Below, piece by piece: positions 1 through 8,763 of a DNA stretch of 64,000 bases (position 1 is its first letter; every line of letters begins with the position of its first letter). Made by a program: the position numbers and the translations under genes. The notes beneath the pieces were generated by a model, which did not search any database, was not told the DNA's origin, and saw only the letters and a list, made by a program, of their open reading frames with translations. This DNA is from Sphingorhabdus sp. (GTDB lineage Bacteria; Pseudomonadota; Alphaproteobacteria; Sphingomonadales; Sphingomonadaceae): positions 682,001 to 746,000 of the forward strand of contig JANQNO010000005.1 of NCBI GenBank assembly GCA_028279555.1, read 5' to 3'.

Positions 1-666
1 CGCTTCAATGGCTGGGGCGGCAAATTTCTGATGACGGGTGACAACGGCATCGGCCGTAAGCTGGCCGAAGACGCTGCCCTGGAAGTGGTAGATTGCGACT
101 GGATATTGGAGGGCGGGGCTATTGAGGTCGATGGCCACGGGCTTGGCATCACGACCGAGCAATGCCTGCTCAACCCAAACCGGAATCCTGGACTTGCGAA
201 GGCAGACATAGAGAATTTCCTCTTGCGCGATCTTGGTATCGAAAAGCTGTTGTGGCTGGGCAAGGGTTTGACCGGCGATCATACCGATGGCCATGTCGAC
301 AATCTTGCCCGCTTTGTCGCGCCGGGGAAAGTGGCTCTGCCCAGGGCATCGGCAGAAGACGACCCGAATGCCGCGATTTACGCCGATGCGCGCGGGCGGG
401 CGATTGCCTTCGGGCTGGAGGTAATCGATGTGCCCTCCCCTGGCCGAGTTGGGTCTGGTGCCAGCATACAGCCGGCCAGTTATTTGAATTTCTTGATTGG
501 AAACAATGTGGTGGCCGTACCGAAATTTGGTGTCGCCGCCGACCGGGAGGCAATTGCCACACTCGAGCCACTGTTCCCGGACCGGACGGTCGTTGGGCTA
601 ACGTCTGACGCAATTTTGGCGGGCGGCGGCAGTTTTCATTGCTGCAGCCAACAAGTGCCTGTCTGA
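1..666 (+). CDS. aguA: Agmatine deiminase, 3' part (5' end outside window)
   Basis: Agmatine deiminase converts agmatine to N-carbamoylputrescine and ammonia, the step before the amidase encoded at 1630. The reading frame is open from base 1, so the gene begins upstream of the window and 221 codons are visible. Family motifs are present: EGGAIEVDG near visible residue 37, HTDGHVDN near 93, and a C-terminal GGGSFHC whose Cys corresponds to the catalytic nucleophile of the guanidine-modifying superfamily. The Cys lies about eight residues from the end, as expected. Pairing with aguB two genes downstream supports a putrescine pathway. The missing N-terminus cannot be judged. Confidence 0.93.
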   Translation, partial: RFNGWGGKFLMTGDNGIGRKLAEDAALEVVDCDWILEGGAIEVDGHGLGITTEQCLLNPNRNPGLAKADIENFLLRDLGIEKLLWLGKGLTGDHTDGHVDNLARFVAPGKVALPRASAEDDPNAAIYADARGRAIAFGLEVIDVPSPGRVGSGASIQPASYLNFLIGNNVVAVPKFGVAADREAIATLEPLFPDRTVVGLTSDAILAGGGSFHCCSQQVPV

Positions 667-743
667 CATCCCCGATCGCGCTTGGCAAAATGGCCGCGAC
701 GCCCCATATAGCGATCAACCCAGAAAGAGAGGAGCATTCCCCC

Positions 744-1610
744 ATGAAGAAGAGTCTGAAAATTGCCCTGATCGCCTCTACAATGGCAGCGATGACGCCG
801 ATTGCGGCCCATGCGCAAAATCATGGCGGCAATAGTGCGAATGCCGATCCGGCATTGGCCTCCGTCCTGAAATCTGATGCCCGCAAAAAAGACGCAGCAC
901 GCGACAAATACCGCCGACCCGCTGAAACGCTTGCCTTTTTCGGTGTTAAACCAACAATGACTTTAGTCGAATATGGCCCGGGCGGCGGCTGGTACACCCG
1001 CGTCCTTGCGCCCTACATAATGCCGAACGGCACCTATATCGCGATAAATGGCGACAGCGATGCACGCAGCTATAACAACCGCGCCCAGGAAGCACGCGCA
1101 AAGGGTTGGACCGAGCGGTTCAAAAACGGCGTCGCCAAGATGATGGATGTCAAACCGGACGATGTGAACGCGTTTGAGATTGACGAATTGCCTGAAGAGA
1201 TGATGGGAACCGCCGACCGGGTGCTGATCTTCCGCTCGATGCACGGCCTTAATATCGGCAATTCCGCTGACAGTGTACTCAAAGCAGCGCGAAAATTGCT
1301 CAAGGATGATGGCATGGTTGGTGTGGTGCAGCATCGCGCACCAAAAGGCGCAAGCTACAATGACTACGGCGCTCGCCAGCGGGGCTATATGCGCACCTCC
1401 GACGTGGTTGCCATTTTCGAGGCGAATGGTTTTGAACTCGCGGGCTCCAGCGAGTTAAATGCCAATCCAAAGGACCCCGCCAATTGGGAACGCGGCGTTT
1501 GGACATTGCCGCCTGTGCTGGGAACCGGCGCTGATGATCCCAAGCGCTCGGAATATCTCGCCATCGGCGAATCCGACCGGATGACATTGCTCTTCAAGAA
1601 GCGTCCATAA
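744..1610 (+). CDS. Exported class I SAM-methyltransferase-like protein
   Basis: The 288-residue product starts at an ATG preceded by GGAG. It opens with a clear Sec signal peptide (MKKSLKIALI..., AHA-Q cleavage site near residue 25), so it is predicted to be periplasmic. A Rossmann-type glycine motif, VEYGPGGGWYTRVLAP, lies near residues 77-92, as in class I methyltransferase folds. The frame is open further upstream, but that extension has no ribosome-binding site and would bury the signal peptide. The gene sits 77 bases after aguA and 19 bases before aguB, so co-transcription is likely. SAM is not expected in the periplasm, so the true activity is unclear; the methyltransferase label rests on fold only. 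Confidence 0.8.
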   Translation: MKKSLKIALIASTMAAMTPIAAHAQNHGGNSANADPALASVLKSDARKKDAARDKYRRPAETLAFFGVKPTMTLVEYGPGGGWYTRVLAPYIMPNGTYIAINGDSDARSYNNRAQEARAKGWTERFKNGVAKMMDVKPDDVNAFEIDELPEEMMGTADRVLIFRSMHGLNIGNSADSVLKAARKLLKDDGMVGVVQHRAPKGASYNDYGARQRGYMRTSDVVAIFEANGFELAGSSELNANPKDPANWERGVWTLPPVLGTGADDPKRSEYLAIGESDRMTLLFKKRP

Positions 1611-1629
1611 CGCACGTCAGCCCGGCAAG

Positions 1630-2496
1630 ATGGCAAGGCAGATCACCGTCGCTGCGCTGCAACTGGCGCTGGGCGGCGGTGAAGAGGAAAATATCGATGC
1701 CGTGGGCGATATGGTTGCTCAGGCTGCGGCCAAGAGCGCGCAAATTATACTGCCGCCCGAGCTCTTTTCCTCACCCTATTTTTGCAAGCTGGAAAATGAT
1801 GCGCATTTTGCTCTTGCGCGCCCGGCCGATGAACACCCATCGGTTCTGGCAATGATGAAGCTGTCGAAGGAGCTGGGCGTGGCCATACCAACCAGCTTCT
1901 TTGAAAGAGATGGTCAGCATTATTACAACAGTCTTGCGATGATCGGTCCGAACGGCGACATCATGGGCGTCTACCGAAAAAGCCATATTCCCGATGGTCC
2001 TGGTTATCAGGAGAAATTCTATTTCCGGCCGGGAAATTCAGGCTTCAAAGTGTGGGATCTGTTTGGTGCCCGGATCGGAGTCGGTATCTGCTGGGATCAG
2101 TGGTATCCGGAATGCGCCCGCGCGATGGCGCTAATGGGTGCGGAAATCCTGCTTTATCCGACCGCCATCGGCAGCGAACCGGCAGAGCCCGAGCTCGATA
2201 CCAGATATATGTGGCGCAGGGCCATGCGGGGCCATGCGGCATGCAACGCCATCCCTGTCATAGCGGCCAATCGCGTTGGCAACGAAATGGAACATGGCGG
2301 CCCGCCACAGAATTTCTATGGAACCAGCTTCATCGCGAATGAACAAGGTGAGATCCTCTGCGATCTCGAAGACAACGAAAGCGGCATTCTGACCGCGACA
2401 TTCGATCTGGAGGCAGCAGCAAGATTCCGGGCTGGCATGGGCTTCTTTCGCGATCGCAGGCCTGATCTGTATCGCTCCCTTACCGACGACCATTAA
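1630..2496 (+). CDS. aguB: N-carbamoylputrescine amidase
   Basis: This nitrilase-superfamily amidohydrolase (288 aa) hydrolyses N-carbamoylputrescine to putrescine, CO2 and ammonia, completing the agmatine route begun by AguA. The Glu-Lys-Cys triad is visible: Glu in PPELF (about residue 44), Lys in YRKSHIPDG (about 117) and Cys in GVGICWDQW (about 154). The full length matches the family and no signal peptide is seen, so the enzyme is cytoplasmic. The ATG lies 19 bases after the methyltransferase-like gene. Beta-ureidopropionase is the main alternative in this superfamily, but the aguA neighbour favours the putrescine role. Confidence 0.92.
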   Translation: MARQITVAALQLALGGGEEENIDAVGDMVAQAAAKSAQIILPPELFSSPYFCKLENDAHFALARPADEHPSVLAMMKLSKELGVAIPTSFFERDGQHYYNSLAMIGPNGDIMGVYRKSHIPDGPGYQEKFYFRPGNSGFKVWDLFGARIGVGICWDQWYPECARAMALMGAEILLYPTAIGSEPAEPELDTRYMWRRAMRGHAACNAIPVIAANRVGNEMEHGGPPQNFYGTSFIANEQGEILCDLEDNESGILTATFDLEAAARFRAGMGFFRDRRPDLYRSLTDDH

Positions 2497-2616
2497 CCGC
2501 TTAATTTTTGCAAACACCCTGTGCCGCTTCGGGGCAATCGGCCAAAGGCGGCTGGATTTCAGACGTTAACAATGCGATAACCACCTAGAAAATTGTTATT
2601 GCACGAGTCTTTAACC

Positions 2617-3156
2617 ATGTCGCAAAAATCGAAAGCCCTTTCTCTCCTTGGCGCAATTGTGCTTGTTTTCGCTGCCTTCGCTTTTCCGCAAGCAGCGTCC
2701 GCCAAACCACGCGTTCACACCGTGGTGGAAATAGATGAGCCGCTGGATTTCGGCGACTATTTCTGGGACGAGACCGGCGTGCCGCAGCGCGGCGCGGTGC
2801 GCGTGGTCGTCGACCTGACTGCCGAACAGCTCTATGTCTATCGCGGCGGATATGAAATCGCGCGCACCAAAATTTTGCGCGGATGGGGAAAACATGCCAC
2901 GCCAACGGGCACCTTCAAGATATTGGAGAAAAAGAAGGAGCATTATTCGAGCACATATGACAATGCGCCAATGCCCTACAACCACCGGCTGACCTGGAAG
3001 GGCGTTGCCATTCACGGGGCCGATGTCGATGATATCCATGCGACGCATGGCTGCGTGGGCGTACCGCTGGAATTCATCAAGACGCTGTACCGCTACACCA
3101 AGGTCGGTGATCCTGTGTTTATCACCAACAATTGGATGCCGCACATCTACGGCTGA
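2617..3156 (+). CDS. L,D-transpeptidase (YkuD domain), exported
   Basis: The 179-residue protein has an N-terminal signal peptide (cleavage near AASA-K) followed by a single YkuD domain, the catalytic fold that forms 3-3 peptidoglycan cross-links or attaches proteins to the wall. The active-site region reads HGADVDDIHATHGCVGVP, with the nucleophilic Cys near residue 146. The usual signature is SHGC-x-R; here the Arg position is Gly and Ser is Thr. The ATG at 2617 is preferred over a TTG at 2593 because it gives a normal signal peptide. The 3' end overlaps the convergent uracil-DNA glycosylase gene by 10 bases. Confidence 0.87.
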   Translation: MSQKSKALSLLGAIVLVFAAFAFPQAASAKPRVHTVVEIDEPLDFGDYFWDETGVPQRGAVRVVVDLTAEQLYVYRGGYEIARTKILRGWGKHATPTGTFKILEKKKEHYSSTYDNAPMPYNHRLTWKGVAIHGADVDDIHATHGCVGVPLEFIKTLYRYTKVGDPVFITNNWMPHIYG

Positions 3157-3824
3157 TCACGCAGCTGGCTCGCGCGCCTGAAGACCGCTTCGAACATTTC
3201 GTCCGTCAACCGCCCGGTCTGGGTGTTGTAGCGGCTGCAATGGTAGCTATCGATGAGTGTGCGGCCATCGGGCAATTTATGCTCGGTCAGATGGCCGAAT
3301 TTGTAGCCCGCCAGCTTGACGCCCAAGTGCCTGAGAAAACTGTCATGCGCAATCTTGCCCAATGCAACGATTATTCTGAGCGCGGTCAATTCCGCTATCT
3401 GGGCCGACAGAAAATTGCGGCAATTACTGACCTCCGCCAGCAAGGGCTTGTTTCCGGGTGGCAAGCATTTGACCGCGTTGAGGATAATTGCCCCGTTGAG
3501 CTCAACGCCGTCATCGGCAGCGGCCGAAACCGGGCTGCTGCTCATTCCGCAGTTGAAGAGCGTTTGAAAGAGCAAGTCGCCGGAAGCATCGCCTGTAAAG
3601 GGCCGTCCCGTGCGGTTTGCGCCCTGCTTTCCGGGCGCTAGCCCGATGATTCCGAGCCAGGCTTTTGGGTCGCCCCAGGCAGGAACCGGAGCGTTCCACC
3701 AATCGGGAAACTCCTCCTTCAGCTCCTCGCGCAGATGCACCAGCCTTGGACAGCGCTTACAATCATGCGGCGGCTCGCTGCCGGCAAGCGGCATCTTTGG
3801 CTTGAGGGAAGGAGAAATTTGCAT
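3147..3824 (-). CDS. Uracil-DNA glycosylase, family 5 (UDGb type)
   Basis: The 225-residue enzyme belongs to the iron-sulfur uracil-DNA glycosylases that remove uracil or deaminated bases from DNA. Motif I appears as GLAPGKQGANRTGRPFTGD, typical of the UDGb branch. A CxxC near residues 22-25 plus later Cys in AVKCLPP and SNCRN fit the 4Fe-4S ligands. The C-terminal motif (SYHCSRYNTQTGRLT) matches the conserved His-containing loop. The ATG at 3824 is used; a second Met at residue 11 is possible. It is transcribed divergently from folK (28 bases away) and ends inside the L,D-transpeptidase stop region. Confidence 0.9.
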   Translation of the reverse strand: MQISPSLKPKMPLAGSEPPHDCKRCPRLVHLREELKEEFPDWWNAPVPAWGDPKAWLGIIGLAPGKQGANRTGRPFTGDASGDLLFQTLFNCGMSSSPVSAAADDGVELNGAIILNAVKCLPPGNKPLLAEVSNCRNFLSAQIAELTALRIIVALGKIAHDSFLRHLGVKLAGYKFGHLTEHKLPDGRTLIDSYHCSRYNTQTGRLTDEMFEAVFRRASQLRDQP

Positions 3825-3852
3825 GTGGAGCTTATTGCGTTAAGGCGCAGCG

Positions 3853-4377
3853 ATGGCACAGACAAGCCATCTCTATTTGATCGCGCTGGGATCCAACAAG
3901 CGGCATCATTTGTTGGGCCGGCCTGAACGGATTATTCGCCACGCTTTCGATGCACTGGAAATGGAGCAAATGGATATATTTGCTACATCCCGGATTCACC
4001 GCAATCGGCCCCTTGGCCCCTCCAACCGCGAGTTTGCGAATGCGGCGGCTCTGCTGGTCAGCCCATTATTGCCGCCTGCCCTGCTGAATCGCTTGCAGAT
4101 GGTCGAACACCATTTTGGACGAAGGGATCGCGGCCAGCGATGGCGCGAACGCCAGCTCGATCTCGATATTGTCCTGTGGAGCGGCGGTATGTGGAAAAGC
4201 GAGCGCCCTGCCCTGTCCATACCGCATGACCGGTTTTCTGATCGGCCATTTGTGCTCGCTCCGGCCACGCAGATTGCGCCGCAAATGCGCGATCCCCTGA
4301 CCGGTCGGACGATTGCGCAACTCTACCGTCAACTTTTGCGTCCAAAGCCGCTTGACCCGAGCGCAAAGCCTGCCTAG
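3853..4377 (+). CDS. folK: HPPK, folate biosynthesis
   Basis: 2-amino-4-hydroxy-6-hydroxymethyldihydropteridine pyrophosphokinase transfers pyrophosphate from ATP to the pterin substrate ahead of dihydropteroate synthase. The 174-residue product shows LIALGSN at the start, NRPLGPSNREFANAA near residues 50-65, and the metal/ATP-binding WRERQLDLDIVLW near residue 97. PHDRFSDRPFVLAP is the conserved C-terminal segment. Length is normal for a stand-alone FolK. The gene is followed after 27 bases by tRNA-Lys; no other folate gene is adjacent. Confidence 0.92.
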   Translation: MAQTSHLYLIALGSNKRHHLLGRPERIIRHAFDALEMEQMDIFATSRIHRNRPLGPSNREFANAAALLVSPLLPPALLNRLQMVEHHFGRRDRGQRWRERQLDLDIVLWSGGMWKSERPALSIPHDRFSDRPFVLAPATQIAPQMRDPLTGRTIAQLYRQLLRPKPLDPSAKPA

Positions 4378-4404
4378 GGACACTGCCGCACAGACGATTG
4401 GTTG

Positions 4405-4480
4405 GGGCCCTTAGCTCAGTCGGTAGAGCAACTGACTTTTAATCAGTAGGTCGCTGGTTCGACCCCAGCAGGGCTCACCA
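4405..4480 (+). tRNA. tRNA-Lys (UUU)
   Basis: A complete 76-nt cloverleaf with encoded CCA. The acceptor stem GGGCCCT pairs with AGGGCTC (one G-U), the anticodon stem ACTGA/TCAGT encloses CTTTTAA giving anticodon UUU, and the T-arm is GCTGG-TTCGACC-CCAGC. Discriminator base is A. Confidence 0.98.
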
Positions 4481-4543
4481 TAACTTTGGGTGATTTGCAG
4501 AATTGCACGCCATTGGCTCAGCGGTTTCTACCTGAGCTTTTGA

Positions 4544-6370
4544 TCAATAGCCGCTTGCTTGCCCGTCCTTGCGCATTTCGGTTGCACCAATATAGGCTTT
4601 TGTTTTCGGATCTCTCGCGATTGCCTGGTAGCCGCCAAAGGGAACGCCTGTTTTTTCAACCACGACATTATGTCCCATTGCACGCAGTTTTTCGATCGTT
4701 TTGATGGACACCCCTGGTTCGACCAACAGTCTGCCCAGATTATTGACATCACCATTGTCTGCCGCACTGCCAAACAGGGGATCCGTCGGTTGGCGGCCGC
4801 CATCATGCATAAGCCGCGCGGCATCACCCGCTTCCTGCAGGTTCATGCCGTAATCCACCAAGTTGACCAGTATCTGGACATGGCCTTGGGGTTGCATACC
4901 ACCGCCCATAAGACCAAAACTTGCGAACGGTTTTCCGTCCTTCTTGATAAATGCTGGAATTATCGTGTGAAAAGGACGCTTTTGGGGGGCGTAGACATTG
5001 GGGTGATCAGGATCCAGGCTGAACAACTCTCCCCTGTCCTGAAGCATAAAACCCAGGCCATCTGGCACCAGGCCGCCGCCCATGCCTCTGTAATTGGACT
5101 GAATCAAGCTTACCATCATTCCGTCCCTATCAGCGACAGTCAGGTAGGTAGTATCACCCGGCCCCTCGAGCTTGGGTGCTTTAGGCGCGCCTGGACGGAA
5201 AGCCGGGGTTGCGCGGTTTGGATCAATTTCCGCAAAGCGGACCCGCCCATAAACGTCGGTCAGCAAGCCTGCGGGCGCTTTGGAGAATGAAGGATCAGCG
5301 TAGAAACGGGCAACATCTTCAAAAGCCAGTCTTTTTGCCTCGGTGATATAGTGAATCACTTCCGGGCTCCCACGTTCCCACTGCGACAAGTCAACATTCT
5401 TCAGAATATTTACCATCTGCAAGGCAGCAAATCCCTGAGAATTCGGCGGCAGCTCGCACAGTTCATAGCCTCGCTTGTAAGCGACACATGAGACATTCAC
5501 CCATTGGCTTTCATGGCTTGAGAAATCCTCAAGAGTGAAGGCGCTACCTTGCCTTTGAAGATAGTCCGCCATGATCTTGGCTGTCTCGCCCTTGTAAAAT
5601 TCATCGCGACCGTTTTTTGCTATGCGCTCAAGCGTATTGGCGAGATCAGGATTCTTGAAGATAGCACCCGGCGCAGGTGCGCCATCGGCAAACCAGGTTG
5701 CGCGGGCATTGGAAAAATCAAACTCGAACCGCTCAAGCCTTGCCTCGTAGGCTCGCAAAGAGCGCGCAAGATACATCGCTATAACTGGCGCAATAGGATG
5801 CCCTCCCCTGGCATATTGAATGGTTGGTTTCAGGTTTTGCGCCATGGGCAGCTTGCCAAAGCGATCATGCAACGCAAACCAGCCATCTACGGTGCCAGGG
5901 ATAGTCACAGAAAGCGGTCCGACCGGCGGTATCGAAGTGGTTTCAGGCCCTAGTTTTTCCTTGAGCTGAGCCAGGGTTTGTTCAGCAGGCGACCTGCCCG
6001 ACCCGTTAATCCCATAAAGCTGGTCAGTTTTGGGATCGTATACAATTGCAAAGAGGTCACCGCCAATGCCGTTTCCGGTTGGCTCCATTAAGCCAAGCGC
6101 TGCATTGGCGGCAATTGCAGCATCGACGGCGCTGCCCCCTGCTTTCAGAATATCGAGTGCTATCTGCGTCGCCAATGGGTGAGCAGTGGCCGCCATGCCG
6201 TTTTGCGCCACCACAGGGCTACGAGACCAGGAGGCACCCACTGGCCGCGTTCCGGGGCCAATACCCTTTGTACCCTCCACATTGGTATCAGCAACATTCG
6301 ATGTATCTTGTGCAGATGCAGCATTGGCGAGAAACACCGCAGCCGCAGCCAGAATAAAAGGAAACTTCAT
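4544..6370 (-). CDS. ggt: Gamma-glutamyltransferase
   Basis: Gamma-glutamyltransferase cleaves the gamma-glutamyl bond of glutathione and related amides; the precursor self-cleaves into two subunits. The 608-residue product starts at the ATG giving MKFPFILAAAAVFLANAASAQ, a Sec signal peptide, so a periplasmic location is expected. The autoprocessing Thr lies in DTTYLTVADRDG, near residue 406. Downstream SNYRGMGGG and GLMGGGMQPQGH fit the substrate-binding parts of the small subunit. Length is typical for the family. A nine-codon upstream extension of the frame is rejected because it precedes the signal peptide. The gene is convergent with tRNA-Lys and divergent from wecC. Confidence 0.93.
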   Translation of the reverse strand: MKFPFILAAAAVFLANAASAQDTSNVADTNVEGTKGIGPGTRPVGASWSRSPVVAQNGMAATAHPLATQIALDILKAGGSAVDAAIAANAALGLMEPTGNGIGGDLFAIVYDPKTDQLYGINGSGRSPAEQTLAQLKEKLGPETTSIPPVGPLSVTIPGTVDGWFALHDRFGKLPMAQNLKPTIQYARGGHPIAPVIAMYLARSLRAYEARLERFEFDFSNARATWFADGAPAPGAIFKNPDLANTLERIAKNGRDEFYKGETAKIMADYLQRQGSAFTLEDFSSHESQWVNVSCVAYKRGYELCELPPNSQGFAALQMVNILKNVDLSQWERGSPEVIHYITEAKRLAFEDVARFYADPSFSKAPAGLLTDVYGRVRFAEIDPNRATPAFRPGAPKAPKLEGPGDTTYLTVADRDGMMVSLIQSNYRGMGGGLVPDGLGFMLQDRGELFSLDPDHPNVYAPQKRPFHTIIPAFIKKDGKPFASFGLMGGGMQPQGHVQILVNLVDYGMNLQEAGDAARLMHDGGRQPTDPLFGSAADNGDVNNLGRLLVEPGVSIKTIEKLRAMGHNVVVEKTGVPFGGYQAIARDPKTKAYIGATEMRKDGQASGY

Positions 6371-6536
6371 CAAATGGCCTCCGGATCTGAAGGGCAAGTG
6401 ATAGTAAGGCTGCCCGCCAAGGGCAAGCTCTCAAAACTGGCCACTCGCTGACGCAAAACTGCGCCTGCTGCGGATTAACCAAAATTCCCGCTGTTACGGA
6501 AATATTTACGCCTGTGGGCGATAATGCGCCTCTGTC

Positions 6537-6560
6537 AAAGCCTCCTGCAAGCGAGGCTTT
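6537..6560 (+). other. Perfect hairpin in the leader of the wecC-type gene
   Basis: AAAGCCTC and GAGGCTTT form a perfect 8-bp stem around an 8-base loop, ending 32 bases before the wecC start. No T-tract follows, so a classical terminator is unlikely. A GATAAT-like -10 lies just upstream near 6520. The role is unknown. Confidence 0.5.
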
Positions 6561-6592
6561 CGTAGCGGGACGAGAAACAAGGATTGCGATCT

Positions 6593-7891
6593 ATGCCCTC
6601 TGAAGCCAAGCCGGATATTTGCGTCGTAGGGCTGGGATATATCGGCCTGCCGACTGCAGCCGTCATTGCCCGTTCGGGTTGCCGGGTGCTGGGCGTAGAT
6701 GTCAGCGAACATGTCGTCAAAACTATCGCCAAAGGCAAAATTCATATTGAGGAAGTCGATCTGGATGGCCTCGTGCAGGGCGTAGTAGCCCGCGGAACGC
6801 TGCGGACATCGATGACGATGGAGCCCTCCGACGTCTTCGTCATCGCCGTTCCCACGCCTTTCGGAGACAACAAGGCACCCGACATCAGCTATGTTCTCGA
6901 AGCCACAACCAATATCGCTGCCGTCTTGAAAAGCGGCGATACCGTGGTGCTAGAATCCACGTCTCCGGTCGGGACGACGGAAAAGGTGCGCAATTTGATT
7001 GCATCCCTGCGCCCCGACCTGAAAATCCCGGGGCTCACAGAGGAAATTCCCGATATCGCCATCGCCTATTGCCCCGAACGCGTGCTACCTGGACGGATAT
7101 TGGAAGAGCTGACGAATAATGACCGCTCGATTGGCGGCATTACGCCCCGCTGCGCTCGCAAGGCCCTCACCTTCTACAAGCATTTTGTACGCGGCGATTG
7201 CGTTACAACCGATGCGCGTTCGGCAGAAATGACAAAGCTCGTCGAAAATGCCTATCGCGACGTCAACATCGCCTTTGCCAATGAACTATCGATCGTGGCC
7301 GATAAGATGGATCTGGATGTTTGGGAGGTTATCAGGCTGGCGAACCGGCATCCGCGAGTAAATATTCTGCAGCCCGGCCCAGGAGTCGGCGGACACTGCA
7401 TCGCGGTCGATCCCTGGTTTATCGTGAACAGTGCTCCCGAGCAAACACCGTTGATCCGCACCGCACGCGGCGTCAATGACGGCAAGGTCGACCACGTCAT
7501 CGAGCGCGCGAAGCAGCTCATCGACAAATATCCGGCGGCGCGCATTGCCTGCCTGGGGCTGGCCTTCAAGGCGAATATCGACGATTTCAGGGAAAGCCCG
7601 GCCAAAAAGGTCGCTGCCGCGCTGGCCCGGAAATACAGTTCGCGCGTCCAAATCGTCGAGCCCTATGCCAGCGAATTGCCGGAAGAATTCGAAGGCAGCA
7701 AGGCCAGTCTGATCGACATCGATGAGGCCATCGAAAACTGCGACATATTTATCCCGCTGGTCGACCACGACGTCTTCAAGTCGATTCCGCTCGCGGAGCG
7801 CGTGAACAAGTTGGTCTATGACACCCGCGGTATCTGGCCCGACCAACCGCGAATCGATGAAACGCCTGCCAAGCTGAAACTGGCGAGCTGA
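6593..7891 (+). CDS. wecC: Nucleotide sugar dehydrogenase, WecC-type (UDP-ManNAc dehydrogenase)
   Basis: This 432-residue enzyme is a UDP-GlcDH/UDP-ManNAcDH family member that oxidises a UDP-sugar C6 alcohol to the acid using two NAD+. It shows the Rossmann motif CVVGLGYIGLP (residues 10-20), ESTSPVGTTEKV, and the catalytic Cys in GPGVGGHCIAVDP (Cys about 269). The GGHC context and the overall sequence resemble WecC/UDP-N-acetyl-D-mannosaminuronate formation more than Ugd. The ATG at 6593 has AAGGA nine bases upstream, better than the TTG at 6584. No wecB epimerase is visible. It converges with the export lipoprotein gene, 13 bases away. Confidence 0.88.
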   Translation: MPSEAKPDICVVGLGYIGLPTAAVIARSGCRVLGVDVSEHVVKTIAKGKIHIEEVDLDGLVQGVVARGTLRTSMTMEPSDVFVIAVPTPFGDNKAPDISYVLEATTNIAAVLKSGDTVVLESTSPVGTTEKVRNLIASLRPDLKIPGLTEEIPDIAIAYCPERVLPGRILEELTNNDRSIGGITPRCARKALTFYKHFVRGDCVTTDARSAEMTKLVENAYRDVNIAFANELSIVADKMDLDVWEVIRLANRHPRVNILQPGPGVGGHCIAVDPWFIVNSAPEQTPLIRTARGVNDGKVDHVIERAKQLIDKYPAARIACLGLAFKANIDDFRESPAKKVAAALARKYSSRVQIVEPYASELPEEFEGSKASLIDIDEAIENCDIFIPLVDHDVFKSIPLAERVNKLVYDTRGIWPDQPRIDETPAKLKLAS

Positions 7892-7904
7892 AAAACCGCC
7901 TGCT

Positions 7905-8612
7905 TTAACGGAACAGGATAATCAGCGGCGTTGTGATCAGCGGTGAAGCGGTAATCAGATCCCTGAAAAGCCTGCGGGCCTGCGAGTCCCCGACGATAAT
8001 GACGTCATTCGCAAAAACCTCCGGATCGCTATAGTTTCCGCGGCGAATGGCCTTCAGATTGTACAAGCCGGCCAGCTGTTCGCCATTGACCTTCCTGAAA
8101 ATGACAACATCGTCCAGCTTTGCAAATTCTGCCGTGCCGCCAGCGTTGGCGACGGCGCGCATCAATGTCATCCGTCCAAAGACCGGGTAAGAGCCTGGCT
8201 TTTCAACTTGCCCGTCGACCGTGACAACCTGGCTCACGGTTTCCTCCAGATTGACCGTCACATCGGGATTGCGGACATAGCGCCCGCGCAGCCTGCTCTC
8301 CAGTTGCTGTGCAAGCTCGCCCGGCGTGAGGCCCGACGCCTCGACGACACCTACGAGCGGAAATGAAAGTCGGCCACTGGCATCGATCTGCACTTCCCGT
8401 GTCAGCTCCTCGACACCGAAAACATCAATCTTGAGCTTGTCAAAAGGTCCGATGAGATAGGGCCGCGTATCCGTCAAAAGATCCGAGCGTGCCGGTGCAG
8501 GCAGGCTGTCCGCTTCCACAAGTGTGACATTGGGACTCGAGCCAACGATCGAGCTGCCAGCACATGCAGACAAAAGGAAAGCCAGGAAAATTACGACTGC
8601 GCCATTCTTCAT
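7905..8612 (-). CDS. Polysaccharide export outer-membrane lipoprotein (Wza-like)
   Basis: The 235-residue product carries a lipoprotein signal (MKNGAVVIFLAFLLSACAGSS, lipid Cys near 17) followed by a polysaccharide-export (Poly_export) domain (YLIGPFDKLKIDVFG, FPLVGVVEASGLTPGEL) and an SLBB-like segment (VTVDGQVEKPGSYPV, LMRAVANAGG). Such proteins form the outer-membrane channel for capsule or exopolysaccharide. The start at 8612 is chosen for the lipobox; the longer open frame to 8717 would hide it. At 235 residues it is shorter than E. coli Wza. No Wzc kinase or Wzx/Wzy is seen in this window, so the rest of the system lies elsewhere. Confidence 0.9.
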   Translation of the reverse strand: MKNGAVVIFLAFLLSACAGSSIVGSSPNVTLVEADSLPAPARSDLLTDTRPYLIGPFDKLKIDVFGVEELTREVQIDASGRLSFPLVGVVEASGLTPGELAQQLESRLRGRYVRNPDVTVNLEETVSQVVTVDGQVEKPGSYPVFGRMTLMRAVANAGGTAEFAKLDDVVIFRKVNGEQLAGLYNLKAIRRGNYSDPEVFANDVIIVGDSQARRLFRDLITASPLITTPLIILFR

Positions 8613-8763
8613 AGTAGCTACCTTGAAATTCTCGAACGCGACTAGACGAAGTGCTCTGGCGGGTAAACCGTGAAAATCGCCGCTGGATTGCAACTGTAAA
8701 GGACGTTTCGACATCATCTAAGCAAAAAACCCTCCCATTTGCCCATTCCCTTACTGCCACAGG

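Noticed and set aside
639-743. Upstream extension of the exported methyltransferase-like protein
   Set aside because: It overlaps the aguA end and would place the signal peptide inside the chain.
2493-2504. TTAA-N4-TTAA as a possible CtrA site
   Set aside because: The CtrA consensus needs seven bases between half-sites; here there are four.
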